From: Opitutaceae bacterium
GTDB taxonomy: Bacteria; Verrucomicrobiota; Verrucomicrobiia; Opitutales; Opitutaceae
Length of the DNA stretch: 39,436 bases
NCBI GenBank assembly: GCA_017988885.1
Contig: JAGNQV010000007.1
Span: 1 to 39,436 of the forward strand
Direction of reading: 5' to 3'
Numbering within the stretch: the first letter of the stretch is position 1; each line of letters starts with the position of its first letter. Below the pieces are notes generated by a model. That model saw only the letters and a list, made by a program, of their open reading frames with translations, did no database searches and was not told the origin of the DNA. The position numbers and the translations under genes are program-made. Positions 16,273 to 24,663 of this stretch are shown piece by piece.

Positions 16273-16395
16273 CAAAGTCAGGCGGTGGAGGCGCCAGGCG
16301 GTGGTGAAGCAGAAAGTGTTCTCAACTCTGGGGCCGGGGAAGATGCAGAATTGGGTATGTCGGGCGCTGGTCGAGCTGCGGTCGGCGGCGAGCAG
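16273..16395 (-). pseudogene. Decayed remnant of a fifth propeller paralogue
   Basis: The 216 bp between 16236 and 16451 hold no intact gene, but the minus strand encodes LAADRSSTSARHTQFCIFPGP followed directly by RVENTFCFTTAWRLHRLTL. The intact paralogue at 18356-20320 has LAADLGPIALHTQFCIFPGPGG and, about 45 residues later, GPWVGNTLYFATGWRLRALTLS. The remnant thus joins two parts of the C-terminus with the middle deleted. HTQFCIFPGP is identical (codons at 16330-16359). It has no start or N-terminal body and lies exactly where the next tandem copy would be. Confidence 0.82.
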
Positions 16396-16451
16396 TGAAC
16401 GGCAATCTGAGCGAAGAAAACGTGCCGGCGGCGGGTCATTGGCGCTGGAGA

Positions 16452-18356
16452 TTAAAGGTCCACGTAGCGGAGTTTCCACTGGGTGCCGAAAAAGAAGCGG
16501 CGGCCGACGATGGGGCCGGTGATCTCGATGGCTTCGACGGGCATCTTCCACGCGAGGGTCACGGCGCAGGTGTCGGGGTTCACTTGGTAGACCCCATGCA
16601 TCATCACGAGGTAAACGGTGCCGTCGGCGGCGCGGCGCAGGGAGTCATAGCTGAATTCGGGCAGGCGGCCCAACTCGGGCGGCACGACGGCGGAGGCGAG
16701 CACGCAGCGGCGGGCAGGGTCGATGAGCGCGACCTGCATCGGCGCAGGTTGAGCGCCGTAATCCTTCACGATGTAGTGCGGACGGGCGCTCAGCGCATAG
16801 ATGAGGCCGTCGCGACCGGCGGGGACGAACGAGCAAATGTCGGCGATGTCTTTTAGGCCGAAGTCGCCGGCGTGGACGAGTTGGTCGTTGATCGTGTCCC
16901 AGAGCGCGAAGGCGCCGGCGGGGCGTTGCACGGAGACGCCGCTGCCGGGCTCGGTGCCGAGGCCGATGAGGAGTTGCTTCAACTCGGGCAGGTAGAGCAG
17001 GCAGTTGGGCGACGTGTCGGCGAGCACTTCGCGGTGGAAGCCGCGCGTGGCAGTTTTCGGGTCATACCAACCGAGCGGGCCGCCGCGGATGCCGTAGTTG
17101 GGCGCGGAGCCGATCCAGAGTTTGCCGTCGGGGGTGGCGACCATCGCGTGCGGGCGGAAGGCGATCTCGGCGGCGTCGAGCGGGCCGATGTCGAGGGGAT
17201 TGCTGCCGGGGCCGGTGCCGAAATTGTAGGGCTTCTTGGGATCGTAGAGCGTAATGCGCGCGGCGGGGTAGGAAGAGAGGGCGATGAGGCCGTCGCCGTA
17301 GCCGGCCATGGAGTAGGCCTCGCCGAGGGCGAGGTTGCACTGGCCGAGGTTGACGAGCCCGGTGCCGTCGAGTTCGCAGCGGAAGAGGTGCTCCGGCAAA
17401 ATGCTCGAACCGTAGATGCGCTGGTCGGGGCCGAGGCCGATCATGAAGATCTGCGTGCCGCCGCCTTGCCAATCGAGCGTGAGGTGGCGGGTGGGGATGG
17501 CCGGGTCGGTGTTCGTGAGCGCGAGTTTGCGGGGCGCACCGTTGTCCTCCGCATAGGCGGCGCGCCAGCCGCCGGGCATGGTGATGTCCACCTGGTAGCC
17601 GTGCTTGTAGGTGGCGTGGATGCCGGGCATCTCGGGCGGCACGGTTTCCACGGGCGTGGCGGTGAGGCCGGTGAAACGAAACTTGCCCAGATCGCTGTCG
17701 AGGTAGAGGAGACCGTCGGTGCCCTTGAAGAAGAACCAGCGGCGGGCGTGGTTATTGGGGTCGTCGAGCACGGGGCCGACGGGGACATGCGTGCCGGTGG
17801 CCGGGTCGAACAGGATGATGCGGTGGCGAGTGGTCTTCGTCTGCGTCGCGATGGTGCCGTCGTCGCCGCAGAGGGGGTAGAGATATTTGTCAGTCTCATC
17901 GAGACGACCGAAGCGCGTGAACTCGCCGGTGGCAGGATGGTAGCGCGTGAGGCAGCAGCCGGGATAGGCGCCGATCCAGATCATGCCGTCGGGCGACTCC
18001 TGGATGCCGGTGATGAACGTCGCCTGTCCGGGATGAATGGCGCCGAGGTCCTCGATGCCGCGCTCAGGTTGGGCGGGATCGAAGCGGTGGAGGTGGCCGT
18101 CCCATGCGGTGCCGAACCAAAGCTGGCCCGTGCGCAGGCTGCGGATGGCGCTGATGGGGTAGTCGGCACCCTTGGCGGGGGCGTTGAACTGGCGGCATTT
18201 TCCCGTGGTAAGATCAATATCGATGACGAGGAGGCCGCCGTTGTTTTGGCCCATCGAGCCGATGAGCGAGGGGCGGCCGTCGGCGGTCGCGCCGGGGTGG
18301 AGGCGAATCCAGTTGATGCCTTTGACGGGCGTGCCGATTTCGTGGAAGGAGTTCAT
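16452..18356 (-). CDS. Tandem beta-propeller protein, paralogue 4 of 4
   Basis: A 634-residue protein made of about 12 beta-propeller-like repeats, enough for two propellers. Repeat cores such as RYHPATGEFTRFG and PDGMIWIGAYPGCCLTRYHP recur every 45-60 residues; they recall the Reg_prop and streptogramin-lyase-like patterns. The N-terminal signature shared by all four is G-x-P-V-K-G-x-x-W-x-R-L-H-P-G followed by MGQNNGG. The C-terminus is GPIVGRRFFFGTQWKLRYVDL. There is no signal peptide or membrane helix. The start is ATG 18356, overlapping the stop of the upstream paralogue as TGATG, so translation is coupled; the longer open frame to 18419 lies inside that gene. This copy, like paralogue 3, lacks the 28-bp palindrome insertion. 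Function unknown: a lyase, a glycan-binding or a sensory role are all possible. Confidence 0.85.
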   Translation of the reverse strand: MNSFHEIGTPVKGINWIRLHPGATADGRPSLIGSMGQNNGGLLVIDIDLTTGKCRQFNAPAKGADYPISAIRSLRTGQLWFGTAWDGHLHRFDPAQPERGIEDLGAIHPGQATFITGIQESPDGMIWIGAYPGCCLTRYHPATGEFTRFGRLDETDKYLYPLCGDDGTIATQTKTTRHRIILFDPATGTHVPVGPVLDDPNNHARRWFFFKGTDGLLYLDSDLGKFRFTGLTATPVETVPPEMPGIHATYKHGYQVDITMPGGWRAAYAEDNGAPRKLALTNTDPAIPTRHLTLDWQGGGTQIFMIGLGPDQRIYGSSILPEHLFRCELDGTGLVNLGQCNLALGEAYSMAGYGDGLIALSSYPAARITLYDPKKPYNFGTGPGSNPLDIGPLDAAEIAFRPHAMVATPDGKLWIGSAPNYGIRGGPLGWYDPKTATRGFHREVLADTSPNCLLYLPELKQLLIGLGTEPGSGVSVQRPAGAFALWDTINDQLVHAGDFGLKDIADICSFVPAGRDGLIYALSARPHYIVKDYGAQPAPMQVALIDPARRCVLASAVVPPELGRLPEFSYDSLRRAADGTVYLVMMHGVYQVNPDTCAVTLAWKMPVEAIEITGPIVGRRFFFGTQWKLRYVDL

Positions 18357-20320
18357 CAGGATAAAGTGAGGGCGCGGAGGCGCCAACCGGTGGCGAAGTA
18401 TAACGTATTTCCGACCCATGGGCCGGGCACGTCGATTTGATCGCCCTCGGGTGCGCGCCAGATGATCTCGGTTTCGCAGGTGCCGGGCTTGAGGCGGTAA
18501 AGCGTTTTCTCGGTGATGCCATAGACCCCGCCCGGTCCGGGAAAGATGCAGAACTGGGTGTGCAGCGCGATGGGTCCGAGGTCGGCGGCGAGCGGGGCGG
18601 TGGCGACGACCTTGCGAGCGGCGGGATCGATGAGAGCGAGGCGCGGCTGCAACTTGGCTGCGCCCATTGTGTCCTCGGCGAAGCGGTTGTTGGCGATGAA
18701 GGCATAGACGAGCCCGTCGGCGGCAGGAGCGAAGGCCTGCACGCTGCCGAGACCGGCGAGTCCGAAATCACCGGCGTAGAGTTGGTGGTCCCCGATGGGA
18801 TCCCAGAGCATAAAGGCGCCGTGCTGAGCGCGGATTTTCGTGCCGGTGCCGCTCTCGATACTCATGCCCACGAGCAATTGCTGTAGCGCAGGGAGCCAGA
18901 GGAGCGCGACGGGCGAACAATCGGTCACGAGGTTGCGATGGCTGGCATGCGCGCCGGTCTTTGGGTCGACCCAAGCGAGTGTGCCGCCGAACAAGCCATA
19001 GTCGGGGAGCGAGCCGACCCACGCGCGTTCAGGGACGACGGTGCCGTCGGCTTTTTTCAACTCGGGCACGATGGCGAGACCCACGGGGCGGATGCCGACA
19101 TCGTCGAGCCGGCCAATGTCACGCGGGTTGGCGGTGGCATCGGTGCCGAAGCGATAAGGCTTTGCGGGATCGAAAAGCGAAATGTGCGACTTCGGATACG
19201 ACGTGATGATCATCGTGCCGTCGCTGAAATTGCCGAGGGCGTAGGCCTCGCCCATCATCACGCTGCAGCGGCCGAGATTGACCATGCCGGAACCATCGGG
19301 CGCGGTGCGGAAGAGATGCTCGGGCAGAAAGCTGGAGCCGTAGAGGTTGCCGTCGGCACCGAGGTGGATGACGAAGAGATTTGAGCCGCCGCCTTCCCAG
19401 TCGAGTTCGAGGGTGCGGGGTGCAACGGTTGGGTTGGTGCTGGTGAGGAGAATTTTTTTGAAAAGTCCGGCGCCTTCAGAACCATCGGCCCAGTTGGCGA
19501 TCAGGCCATCGGGCATGGGCAGCACTTCCTGGTAGGCGTGTTGGTGGGTGGCGTGGATGCCGGGCATCATGGCCGGCAGGAAAGTGACGGGCTCGAGCGC
19601 CATGCCGCTGACGCGGAACTTGCCCTCATGGGTGTCGAGGTAGAGCCGGCCGTCGAGGCCCTTGAAGAACAGGATGTGCTGCGACTTGTCCTCGGGATTG
19701 ATGATCGGGCCGACCGTCTGGTGCACTCCGGTGGCGGGATCGAACACGACGAGGTGCGGGTGGAGGACTTTGGCAAGCGCGGCGATGGTGCCGTCGCTGC
19801 CGACGTGCGGGTAAAGGTATTTATCCTCGGCATCGAGCGGGCCATAGCGCTTGAACTCGCCGGTGGCCGGATCGTAACGCGTGAGGCTGCAGCCCGGATA
19901 GCCGCCGATCCAGAGTTGGCCGTCAGGCGCCTCCGCGATACCGGTGGGAAAAATAGCCTGGTCGCCATCAATGACGCCGAGGTCTTCCAGTCCGCGCTCG
20001 GGATGTGACGGATCGTAACGGAGAAGATGTCCGTCGGTGTGCGTGCCGATGTAGAGCAGGCCCGTGCTCGGACTGCGGATGGCGGAGATGGGATACTGCT
20101 GCAACTGGCCGGGGGCGTTGAACTGGCGGCAGTGACCGGTGGCGAGGTCGATATCGAGGGCGAAAAGTCCGCCGTTGTTCTGGCCCATGGTCGCGAGGAG
20201 GGAGGCCTTGCCATCGGGGCCGCGACCGGGATGCAGCCGCACCCAGTTGACGGCTTTGACCGGCACGCCGAGGTCGCGCACGGTGATGATGGAAACAGGG
20301 GAAGCAGGGGCGGCAGTCAT
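18356..20320 (-). CDS. Tandem beta-propeller protein, paralogue 3 of 4
   Basis: A 654-residue paralogue of its three neighbours. Visible repeat cores: SLTRYDPATGEFKRYG, LVVFDPATGVHQTVG, ISLFDPAKPYRFG, DGQLWIGGYPGCSLTRYD. The N-terminal signature is LGVPVKAVNWVRLHPG with MGQNNGG; the C-terminus is GPWVGNTLYFATGWRLRALTLS. Residues SYPKSHISLF and SLPDYGLFGGTLAWVDP match YPEARLSVY and SAPDYGLIGGTLAWYEP in paralogue 1. It has no export signal. The stop overlaps the start of paralogue 4 (TGATG). The 134-bp gap to paralogue 2 contains an AACCGCTAAT hairpin. It is the closest intact relative of the decayed remnant at 16273-16395. Biochemical role unknown. Confidence 0.85.
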   Translation of the reverse strand: MTAAPASPVSIITVRDLGVPVKAVNWVRLHPGRGPDGKASLLATMGQNNGGLFALDIDLATGHCRQFNAPGQLQQYPISAIRSPSTGLLYIGTHTDGHLLRYDPSHPERGLEDLGVIDGDQAIFPTGIAEAPDGQLWIGGYPGCSLTRYDPATGEFKRYGPLDAEDKYLYPHVGSDGTIAALAKVLHPHLVVFDPATGVHQTVGPIINPEDKSQHILFFKGLDGRLYLDTHEGKFRVSGMALEPVTFLPAMMPGIHATHQHAYQEVLPMPDGLIANWADGSEGAGLFKKILLTSTNPTVAPRTLELDWEGGGSNLFVIHLGADGNLYGSSFLPEHLFRTAPDGSGMVNLGRCSVMMGEAYALGNFSDGTMIITSYPKSHISLFDPAKPYRFGTDATANPRDIGRLDDVGIRPVGLAIVPELKKADGTVVPERAWVGSLPDYGLFGGTLAWVDPKTGAHASHRNLVTDCSPVALLWLPALQQLLVGMSIESGTGTKIRAQHGAFMLWDPIGDHQLYAGDFGLAGLGSVQAFAPAADGLVYAFIANNRFAEDTMGAAKLQPRLALIDPAARKVVATAPLAADLGPIALHTQFCIFPGPGGVYGITEKTLYRLKPGTCETEIIWRAPEGDQIDVPGPWVGNTLYFATGWRLRALTLS

Positions 20321-20377
20321 GAAACGGAGTTATTGAACAGGGAGGGCACGGATTGAAATGAGACAGGGCAGGGAGGA

Positions 20378-20441
20378 AACCGCTAATTCACGCTAATGAG
20401 CGCTGATGCGGATTAGCGAAAATGAGCGTTTATTAGCGGTT
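20378..20441. repeat. AACCGCTAAT hairpin element, copy A
   Basis: AACCGCTAAT (20378-20387) and ATTAGCGGTT (20432-20441) form a perfect 10-bp inverted repeat. The interior carries further CGCTAAT and AGCG words, so several nested pairings are possible. The plus strand then has AAGTTTTTTG, a T6 run, but the flanking genes are on the minus strand, where no U-run follows. It sits in the 134-bp gap between paralogues 3 and 2; a shorter relative lies at 22562-22615. Confidence 0.8.
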
Positions 20442-20454
20442 AAGTTTTTTGATA

Positions 20455-22494
20455 TCACTCCGGCAATGTGAGTTCGCGCAGGCGCCAGCCGGTGGCGAAG
20501 TAGAACTGACGGCCGACGATGGGGCCGACGACGTCGATCACATTGGGCGACGAGGCGGTGAGCCAGACGGTGCCGGAACGCTTTTTGGGCGCATCGAGTT
20601 GCCACACGCGCTCGACGTCGCAGGTGCCGGGTTTGATGCGGAAGACACAATAACCGGTGGCGCCATAAACGATGTCGCCTGGACCGACGCGCAAAGAAAA
20701 ATAGCCGTGCCACGAGAGCGGGCCGTAGTCCTCGGGCAGCCACGCGGAAGCGACGACGGTGCGCCGGGCCGGATCGATGAGCGCGAGGCGCGGGCGAATT
20801 TCCGGGGCACCGGCGGAGAGGATGTGGTCGCCGCGTCCAAGGAGGGCGTAAACGAGACCGTGGCCGTCGGGCGCGAGCGAAGTGACGTCGGCGAGGTTGT
20901 CGAGACCGAGGTCGCCGGACCAGACGAGTGCGTCCTTGGTGGGATCCCAGAGGGCAAAGGCGCCGTTGAGCCGGTCCTTTTTCACCGGCATGCCGGTGCC
21001 GGTCTCGATGCTGAGGCCGAGGAGGATCTGCTTCAACTCCGGCAGATAAAGTCCTGCCGCGGGCGATAGATCAGTGACAACAATACGGTGAGATTTTTTC
21101 TCGCCGGTCTGCGGGTTGAACCAAGCGAGCGGTCCGCCGTAGAGGCCGTAGTCGGGACTCGAGCCCATCCAGAGTTTTCCGTCAGGCGTGGTGAGCAGGA
21201 CATTGGGCCGGAAGCCGATGCCATCGAGCCGGCCGAGGTCGCGCGGATTGTCGTTGGGGCCGGTGCCGAAGTGCAGCGGTTTCGTGGGATCATAGACGGA
21301 CAGCCGTGATTCAGGGTAGGAACCGAGCCAGACCTTGCCGTCGAGGGTTGCCATCGAATAGGCCTCACCGCCGGCGAAGGTGTGTTCGCCGAGATCTTCC
21401 ACGGTGGCGGTTGCTGGGCCCTCCGTCGCCAAGCCGATGGAGGGCGATTTTTCCGCGCCGGGTGTGGCGCGGAAAAGTCGGTTAGGCATGTAGCTTGAGC
21501 CGTAGAGCGCGCCGTCGGGTCCGGGGTGGATAATGTGCAGGTTCGAACCGCCGCCGACCCAGTCGAGGTGCAGCCGGCGGCTCGGGATGAGCGGGTCGCG
21601 ATGGGTCAGGAGAATGTTTCGTGGCGTGCCCACGCCGTTGATCCCGTCGTCGAGGAAGTGCGCGGTCCAGCCGCCGGGCATTTCGGCGGGTGCCTGGTAG
21701 GCGTGTTTGTAAGTGGCATGGATACCCGGCTGCGGCGCAGGAATCTCGTCGATGGCGGTGAGGTTCAGGCCGTCGACGCGGAATTTACCGGCGTGCGAAT
21801 CGAGATAGAGCCGGCGGTCAGTGCCTTTGAAGAATTTCAGGAATTGCGCACGGTCGCTGGCGTCGGTGACGGCGGGTCCGGCCTCACGGGCCTCGCCGGT
21901 GCGTGGATCGAAGAGCAGCAGGTGGGGCCGGCCGAATTTCACGATGCCGGCGAGCGAGCCGTCATCTCCGGCGAGCGGATAAAGGTAGTTGTCCGTGTCG
22001 TCCTTTTTCCCAAAATGCGTGAAGGCTCCGGTGGCCGGGTCGTATTGGGTGAGGCTGGCACCGGGATAAGTGCCGATCCAGAGCGTGCCATCGGGCGCCT
22101 CGGTGAGGCCAAGCGGAGCGATGTCGCCCTCGGCTGGATAGATGCGACCAAGGTCTTCAAGCCCGCGGGCAGGGTGATTGGCGTCGAAGCGGTGGAGATG
22201 TCCGTCCCAGCCCGAGACGATGTAGAGTATGCCCGTCAGCAAGGAACGGAACGACGCGGCGGAAAACGTGGAGTTCACCGGGTCGTGCACGGCATATTGC
22301 GTGCAGTGGCCGGTCGCGAGGTCGATAGCGACGACGAAGAGGCCTTCGTGGTTCTGGCTCATCGAGGCGAGCAGCGAGGCGCGGCCATCGGCGGTCTGGC
22401 CGGGATGCAGGCGGGCCCAACTCACGCCTTTGACGGGGATGCCGAGGTCGCGAAGTGGAATAGGCGAAACCGGCGAAGTGCGAGTGAGGGTCAT
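20455..22494 (-). CDS. Tandem beta-propeller protein, paralogue 2 of 4
   Basis: A 679-residue propeller paralogue, closest to paralogue 1: both end GPIVGRQFYFATGWRLR-x-LTLPE and share AFALWDPTKDALVWSGDLGLD. Repeat cores include SLTQYDPATGAFTHFG, LLLFDPRTGEAREAG and LSVYDPTKPLHFG. The N-terminal signature is LGIPVKGVSWARLHPG with MSQNHEG. No signal peptide or membrane segment is present. At 21418-21445 a 28-bp palindrome is inserted in frame, giving SPSIGLATEGP; paralogues 3 and 4 lack this stretch. The start MTLTRTSPVSPI is kept because it lines up with the other N-termini. A 132-bp gap with two repeats separates it from paralogue 1. Function unknown. Confidence 0.86.
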   Translation of the reverse strand: MTLTRTSPVSPIPLRDLGIPVKGVSWARLHPGQTADGRASLLASMSQNHEGLFVVAIDLATGHCTQYAVHDPVNSTFSAASFRSLLTGILYIVSGWDGHLHRFDANHPARGLEDLGRIYPAEGDIAPLGLTEAPDGTLWIGTYPGASLTQYDPATGAFTHFGKKDDTDNYLYPLAGDDGSLAGIVKFGRPHLLLFDPRTGEAREAGPAVTDASDRAQFLKFFKGTDRRLYLDSHAGKFRVDGLNLTAIDEIPAPQPGIHATYKHAYQAPAEMPGGWTAHFLDDGINGVGTPRNILLTHRDPLIPSRRLHLDWVGGGSNLHIIHPGPDGALYGSSYMPNRLFRATPGAEKSPSIGLATEGPATATVEDLGEHTFAGGEAYSMATLDGKVWLGSYPESRLSVYDPTKPLHFGTGPNDNPRDLGRLDGIGFRPNVLLTTPDGKLWMGSSPDYGLYGGPLAWFNPQTGEKKSHRIVVTDLSPAAGLYLPELKQILLGLSIETGTGMPVKKDRLNGAFALWDPTKDALVWSGDLGLDNLADVTSLAPDGHGLVYALLGRGDHILSAGAPEIRPRLALIDPARRTVVASAWLPEDYGPLSWHGYFSLRVGPGDIVYGATGYCVFRIKPGTCDVERVWQLDAPKKRSGTVWLTASSPNVIDVVGPIVGRQFYFATGWRLRELTLPE
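21418..21445. repeat. 28-bp palindrome inserted in frame in paralogue 2
   Basis: The arms GCCCTCC (21418-21424) and GGAGGGC (21439-21445) flank a 14-nt centre containing TCGCC-AAG. Read in the gene's frame it encodes PSIGLATEG. The same element with small changes is at 23608-23635 and 31211-31238. Confidence 0.85.
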
Positions 22495-22506
22495 GAGGCT
22501 GAATTT

Positions 22507-22537
22507 TTAACCATGGATTGCACGGATGAACACCGAT
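22507..22537 (+). repeat. CCACGGAT-type interspersed repeat, copy 4
   Basis: TTAACCATGGATTGCACGGA with TGAACACCGAT after it, a diverged copy of the 31-bp unit seen at 3883-3913, 4930-4960 and 10605-10635. It lies 12 bp before the start of paralogue 2 (minus strand). Confidence 0.72.
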
Positions 22538-22561
22538 GGAGATGAAATCAGACAGGGATAA

Positions 22562-22615
22562 AACCGCTAGTCTGTGCTAATGCGGATAAGCGAAAATGCG
22601 CGTTCATTAGCGATT
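22562..22615. repeat. AACCGCTAAT hairpin element, copy B
   Basis: AACCGCTAGT (22562-22571) and ATTAGCGATT (22606-22615) are the diverged ends of a 54-bp relative of 20378-20441. Shared inner words are ATGCGGAT, AGCGAAAATG and CGTT-ATTAGCG. The same spacer sequence thus recurs behind both paralogue 1 and paralogue 2, which suggests that spacer and gene were duplicated together. Confidence 0.75.
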
Positions 22616-22626
22616 AAGTTTTGATT

Positions 22627-24663
22627 TCACTCCGGCAGGGTGAGGCTACGCAGGCGCCAGCCGGTGGCGAAGTAGAACTGACGGCCGACGATGGGGCCGA
22701 CGACGTCGATGACGTTGGGGTCGGTGGCGGTGAGCCAGACGGTGCCGGTGCGGGGCTTGGGGTAGGATTGTTGCCAGATGCGCTCGACCGCACAGGTGCC
22801 GGGCTTGATGCGAAAGATGCAGTGGGCCGTGGCGCCATAGACCATGCCGCCGGGTCCGACCCGCAGGGAAAAATGACCGTGCCACGACAACGGACCGAAG
22901 TCCTTCGGCAACCAAGCGCTGGCGACGACGGTGCGTTTTACCGGATCGATGAGAGCGAGGCGCGGGGTGATTTCGGGTGCGCCTTGGGATAGAATGTGAT
23001 CACCGCGACCGAGCATGGCATAGACTAAGCCGCCGCCTGCGGGGGCGAAGGCGGTGATGTCGGCCAGGCGGTCAAGCCCGAGATCGCCGGACCAGACGAG
23101 TGCGTCTTTCGTTGGATCCCAGAGCGCAAAGGCACCGTCGAGGCGTTTTACTTTGGTGCCGGTGCCGCCTTCGATGCTAAGGCCGATGAGGATTTGCTGC
23201 AGGTCTGGCAGGTAAAGCATCGCCGAAGGCGAGGTTTCGGGGACGATGGCGCGGTGGGATTTTTTCGCGCCGGTCTTTGGCTCATACCACGCGAGCGTGC
23301 CGCCGATGAGGCCGTAGTCGGGCGCGGAGCCAACCCAGAGCCGTCCACCCACCTTTGTCGGGCCTGCGGCGGGCAGGTCCGGGGTGGCGATCATCGCGTT
23401 GGGCCGGTAGCCGATAGGGTCGAGCCGGCCGAGATCGCGGGGGTTGTCGCCCGGAGCGTTGCCGAAATGCCGGGGTAGCGCGGGGTCGTAAACGGAGAGC
23501 CGCGCCTCGGGGTAGGAGGCGAGCCAGACTTTGCCGTCGAGCATGGCCAGCGAATAGGCCTCGCCCATGGCGAAGGTGTGCTTGCCGATGTCCTCGATCA
23601 CGGTGCTGCCCTCCTTCGCCGGGCCTACGGAGGGCACTTGTTTCACGCCGAGGGCGGCGCGAAACAAGTGATTCGGCATGTAACTCGAGCCGTAGAGGTC
23701 GCCATCGGGACCCACGTCGAAGACGAAGAGATTCGAGCCGCCGCCGACCCAATCGAGCGTGAGCAGGCGCGAGGGCACCGATTGATCGATGTTGGCGAGC
23801 AGCACCTGACGCGGCGCGCCAGCGCCCACATTGTTGTCGTCTAAAAATTGCGCCGTCCAGCCGCCGGGCATGATGAGGGGCGCCTGGTAACGGTGGGTGC
23901 CGGCGACGGGAATGCCGGCGAGCAGGGCGGGCAGCTCGTCGACGGGGGTGAGGTTCATCCCATCGACGCGGAATTTGCCGGCGTGCGAATCGAGGTAGAG
24001 CCGGCGGTCGGTGCCTTTGACGAGTTTTAGAAATTGCGACTTGTCCGTCGTGTCGAGCAGGGCGGGACCGGCTTCGCGGTGCTCGCCGGTGGCGGGATTG
24101 ATGACGATGAGGTGCGGGCGGACGACCTTGACGATGGCGGCGAGGGAACCGTCGTCGCCGGCGAGCGGGTAAAGATACTGGTCCACGTCGTCCATCTTGC
24201 CGAAACGCGTGAAGTTACCCGTGGCGGGATCGTATTTGATGAGGCGCGCGCCGTTGCAGGTGCCGATCCAGATGGCGCCGTCGTCGGCCTCGGTGAGGCC
24301 GGTGGGAAAGATGGCGCCGTCCGGGTCGAGGGCACCGAGATCCTCGATGCCGCGTTCAGGGTGGTCGGCATCGAAGCGGTGCAGGTGGGCATCCCAGGCG
24401 GAGCCGATGTAGAGGATGCCGGTGCGGGGTGAACGGTAGGCGGCGGTGGTGAAAGTCGAGTTCACCGTATCGCGCACCGGAAACTGCCGGCAGTGGCCGG
24501 TGGACAGGTCGATATCGACGACAAAGAGCCCGCCGTGATTCTGGCTCATCGAGGCGAGCAGCGAGGGCCGGCCGTCGGCGGTGCGACCCGGGTGGAGGCG
24601 GGTCCAGCAAACACCCTTGACGGGAATGCCGAGATCACGGAGCAGAAGCGGGGTGGGGCTCAT
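22627..24663 (-). CDS. Tandem beta-propeller protein, paralogue 1 of 4 (first in the array)
   Basis: A 678-residue paralogue and the first gene of the array. The N-terminal signature is LGIPVKGVCWTRLHPG with MSQNHGG. Repeat cores include LIKYDPATGNFTRFG, LIVINPATGEHREAG, LSVYDPALPRHFG and DYGLIGGTLAWYEPKTGAKKSHR. The start is ATG 24663 (MSPTPLLL); the open frame reaches a TTG at 24708, but ATG aligns with the other copies. There is no export signal. The 28-bp palindrome at 23608-23635 lies in frame (VPSVGPAKEGS), at the same place as in paralogue 2. A 12-residue segment around DLPAAGPTKVGG is extra compared with paralogue 2. It is transcribed divergently from the aminotransferase gene at 24801. 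Confidence 0.86.
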   Translation of the reverse strand: MSPTPLLLRDLGIPVKGVCWTRLHPGRTADGRPSLLASMSQNHGGLFVVDIDLSTGHCRQFPVRDTVNSTFTTAAYRSPRTGILYIGSAWDAHLHRFDADHPERGIEDLGALDPDGAIFPTGLTEADDGAIWIGTCNGARLIKYDPATGNFTRFGKMDDVDQYLYPLAGDDGSLAAIVKVVRPHLIVINPATGEHREAGPALLDTTDKSQFLKLVKGTDRRLYLDSHAGKFRVDGMNLTPVDELPALLAGIPVAGTHRYQAPLIMPGGWTAQFLDDNNVGAGAPRQVLLANIDQSVPSRLLTLDWVGGGSNLFVFDVGPDGDLYGSSYMPNHLFRAALGVKQVPSVGPAKEGSTVIEDIGKHTFAMGEAYSLAMLDGKVWLASYPEARLSVYDPALPRHFGNAPGDNPRDLGRLDPIGYRPNAMIATPDLPAAGPTKVGGRLWVGSAPDYGLIGGTLAWYEPKTGAKKSHRAIVPETSPSAMLYLPDLQQILIGLSIEGGTGTKVKRLDGAFALWDPTKDALVWSGDLGLDRLADITAFAPAGGGLVYAMLGRGDHILSQGAPEITPRLALIDPVKRTVVASAWLPKDFGPLSWHGHFSLRVGPGGMVYGATAHCIFRIKPGTCAVERIWQQSYPKPRTGTVWLTATDPNVIDVVGPIVGRQFYFATGWRLRSLTLPE
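23608..23635. repeat. 28-bp palindrome inserted in frame in paralogue 1
   Basis: The same arms, GCCCTCC and GGAGGGC, with TTCGCCGGGCCTAC in the centre. In frame it encodes PSVGPAKEG. Its position in the protein matches that of the element in paralogue 2. Confidence 0.85.

Noticed and set aside
16872-18440. 522-codon plus-strand open frame opposite propeller paralogue 4
   Set aside because: Rich in G, A, V, E and R with no motif; the minus strand encodes a clear paralogue of its neighbours.
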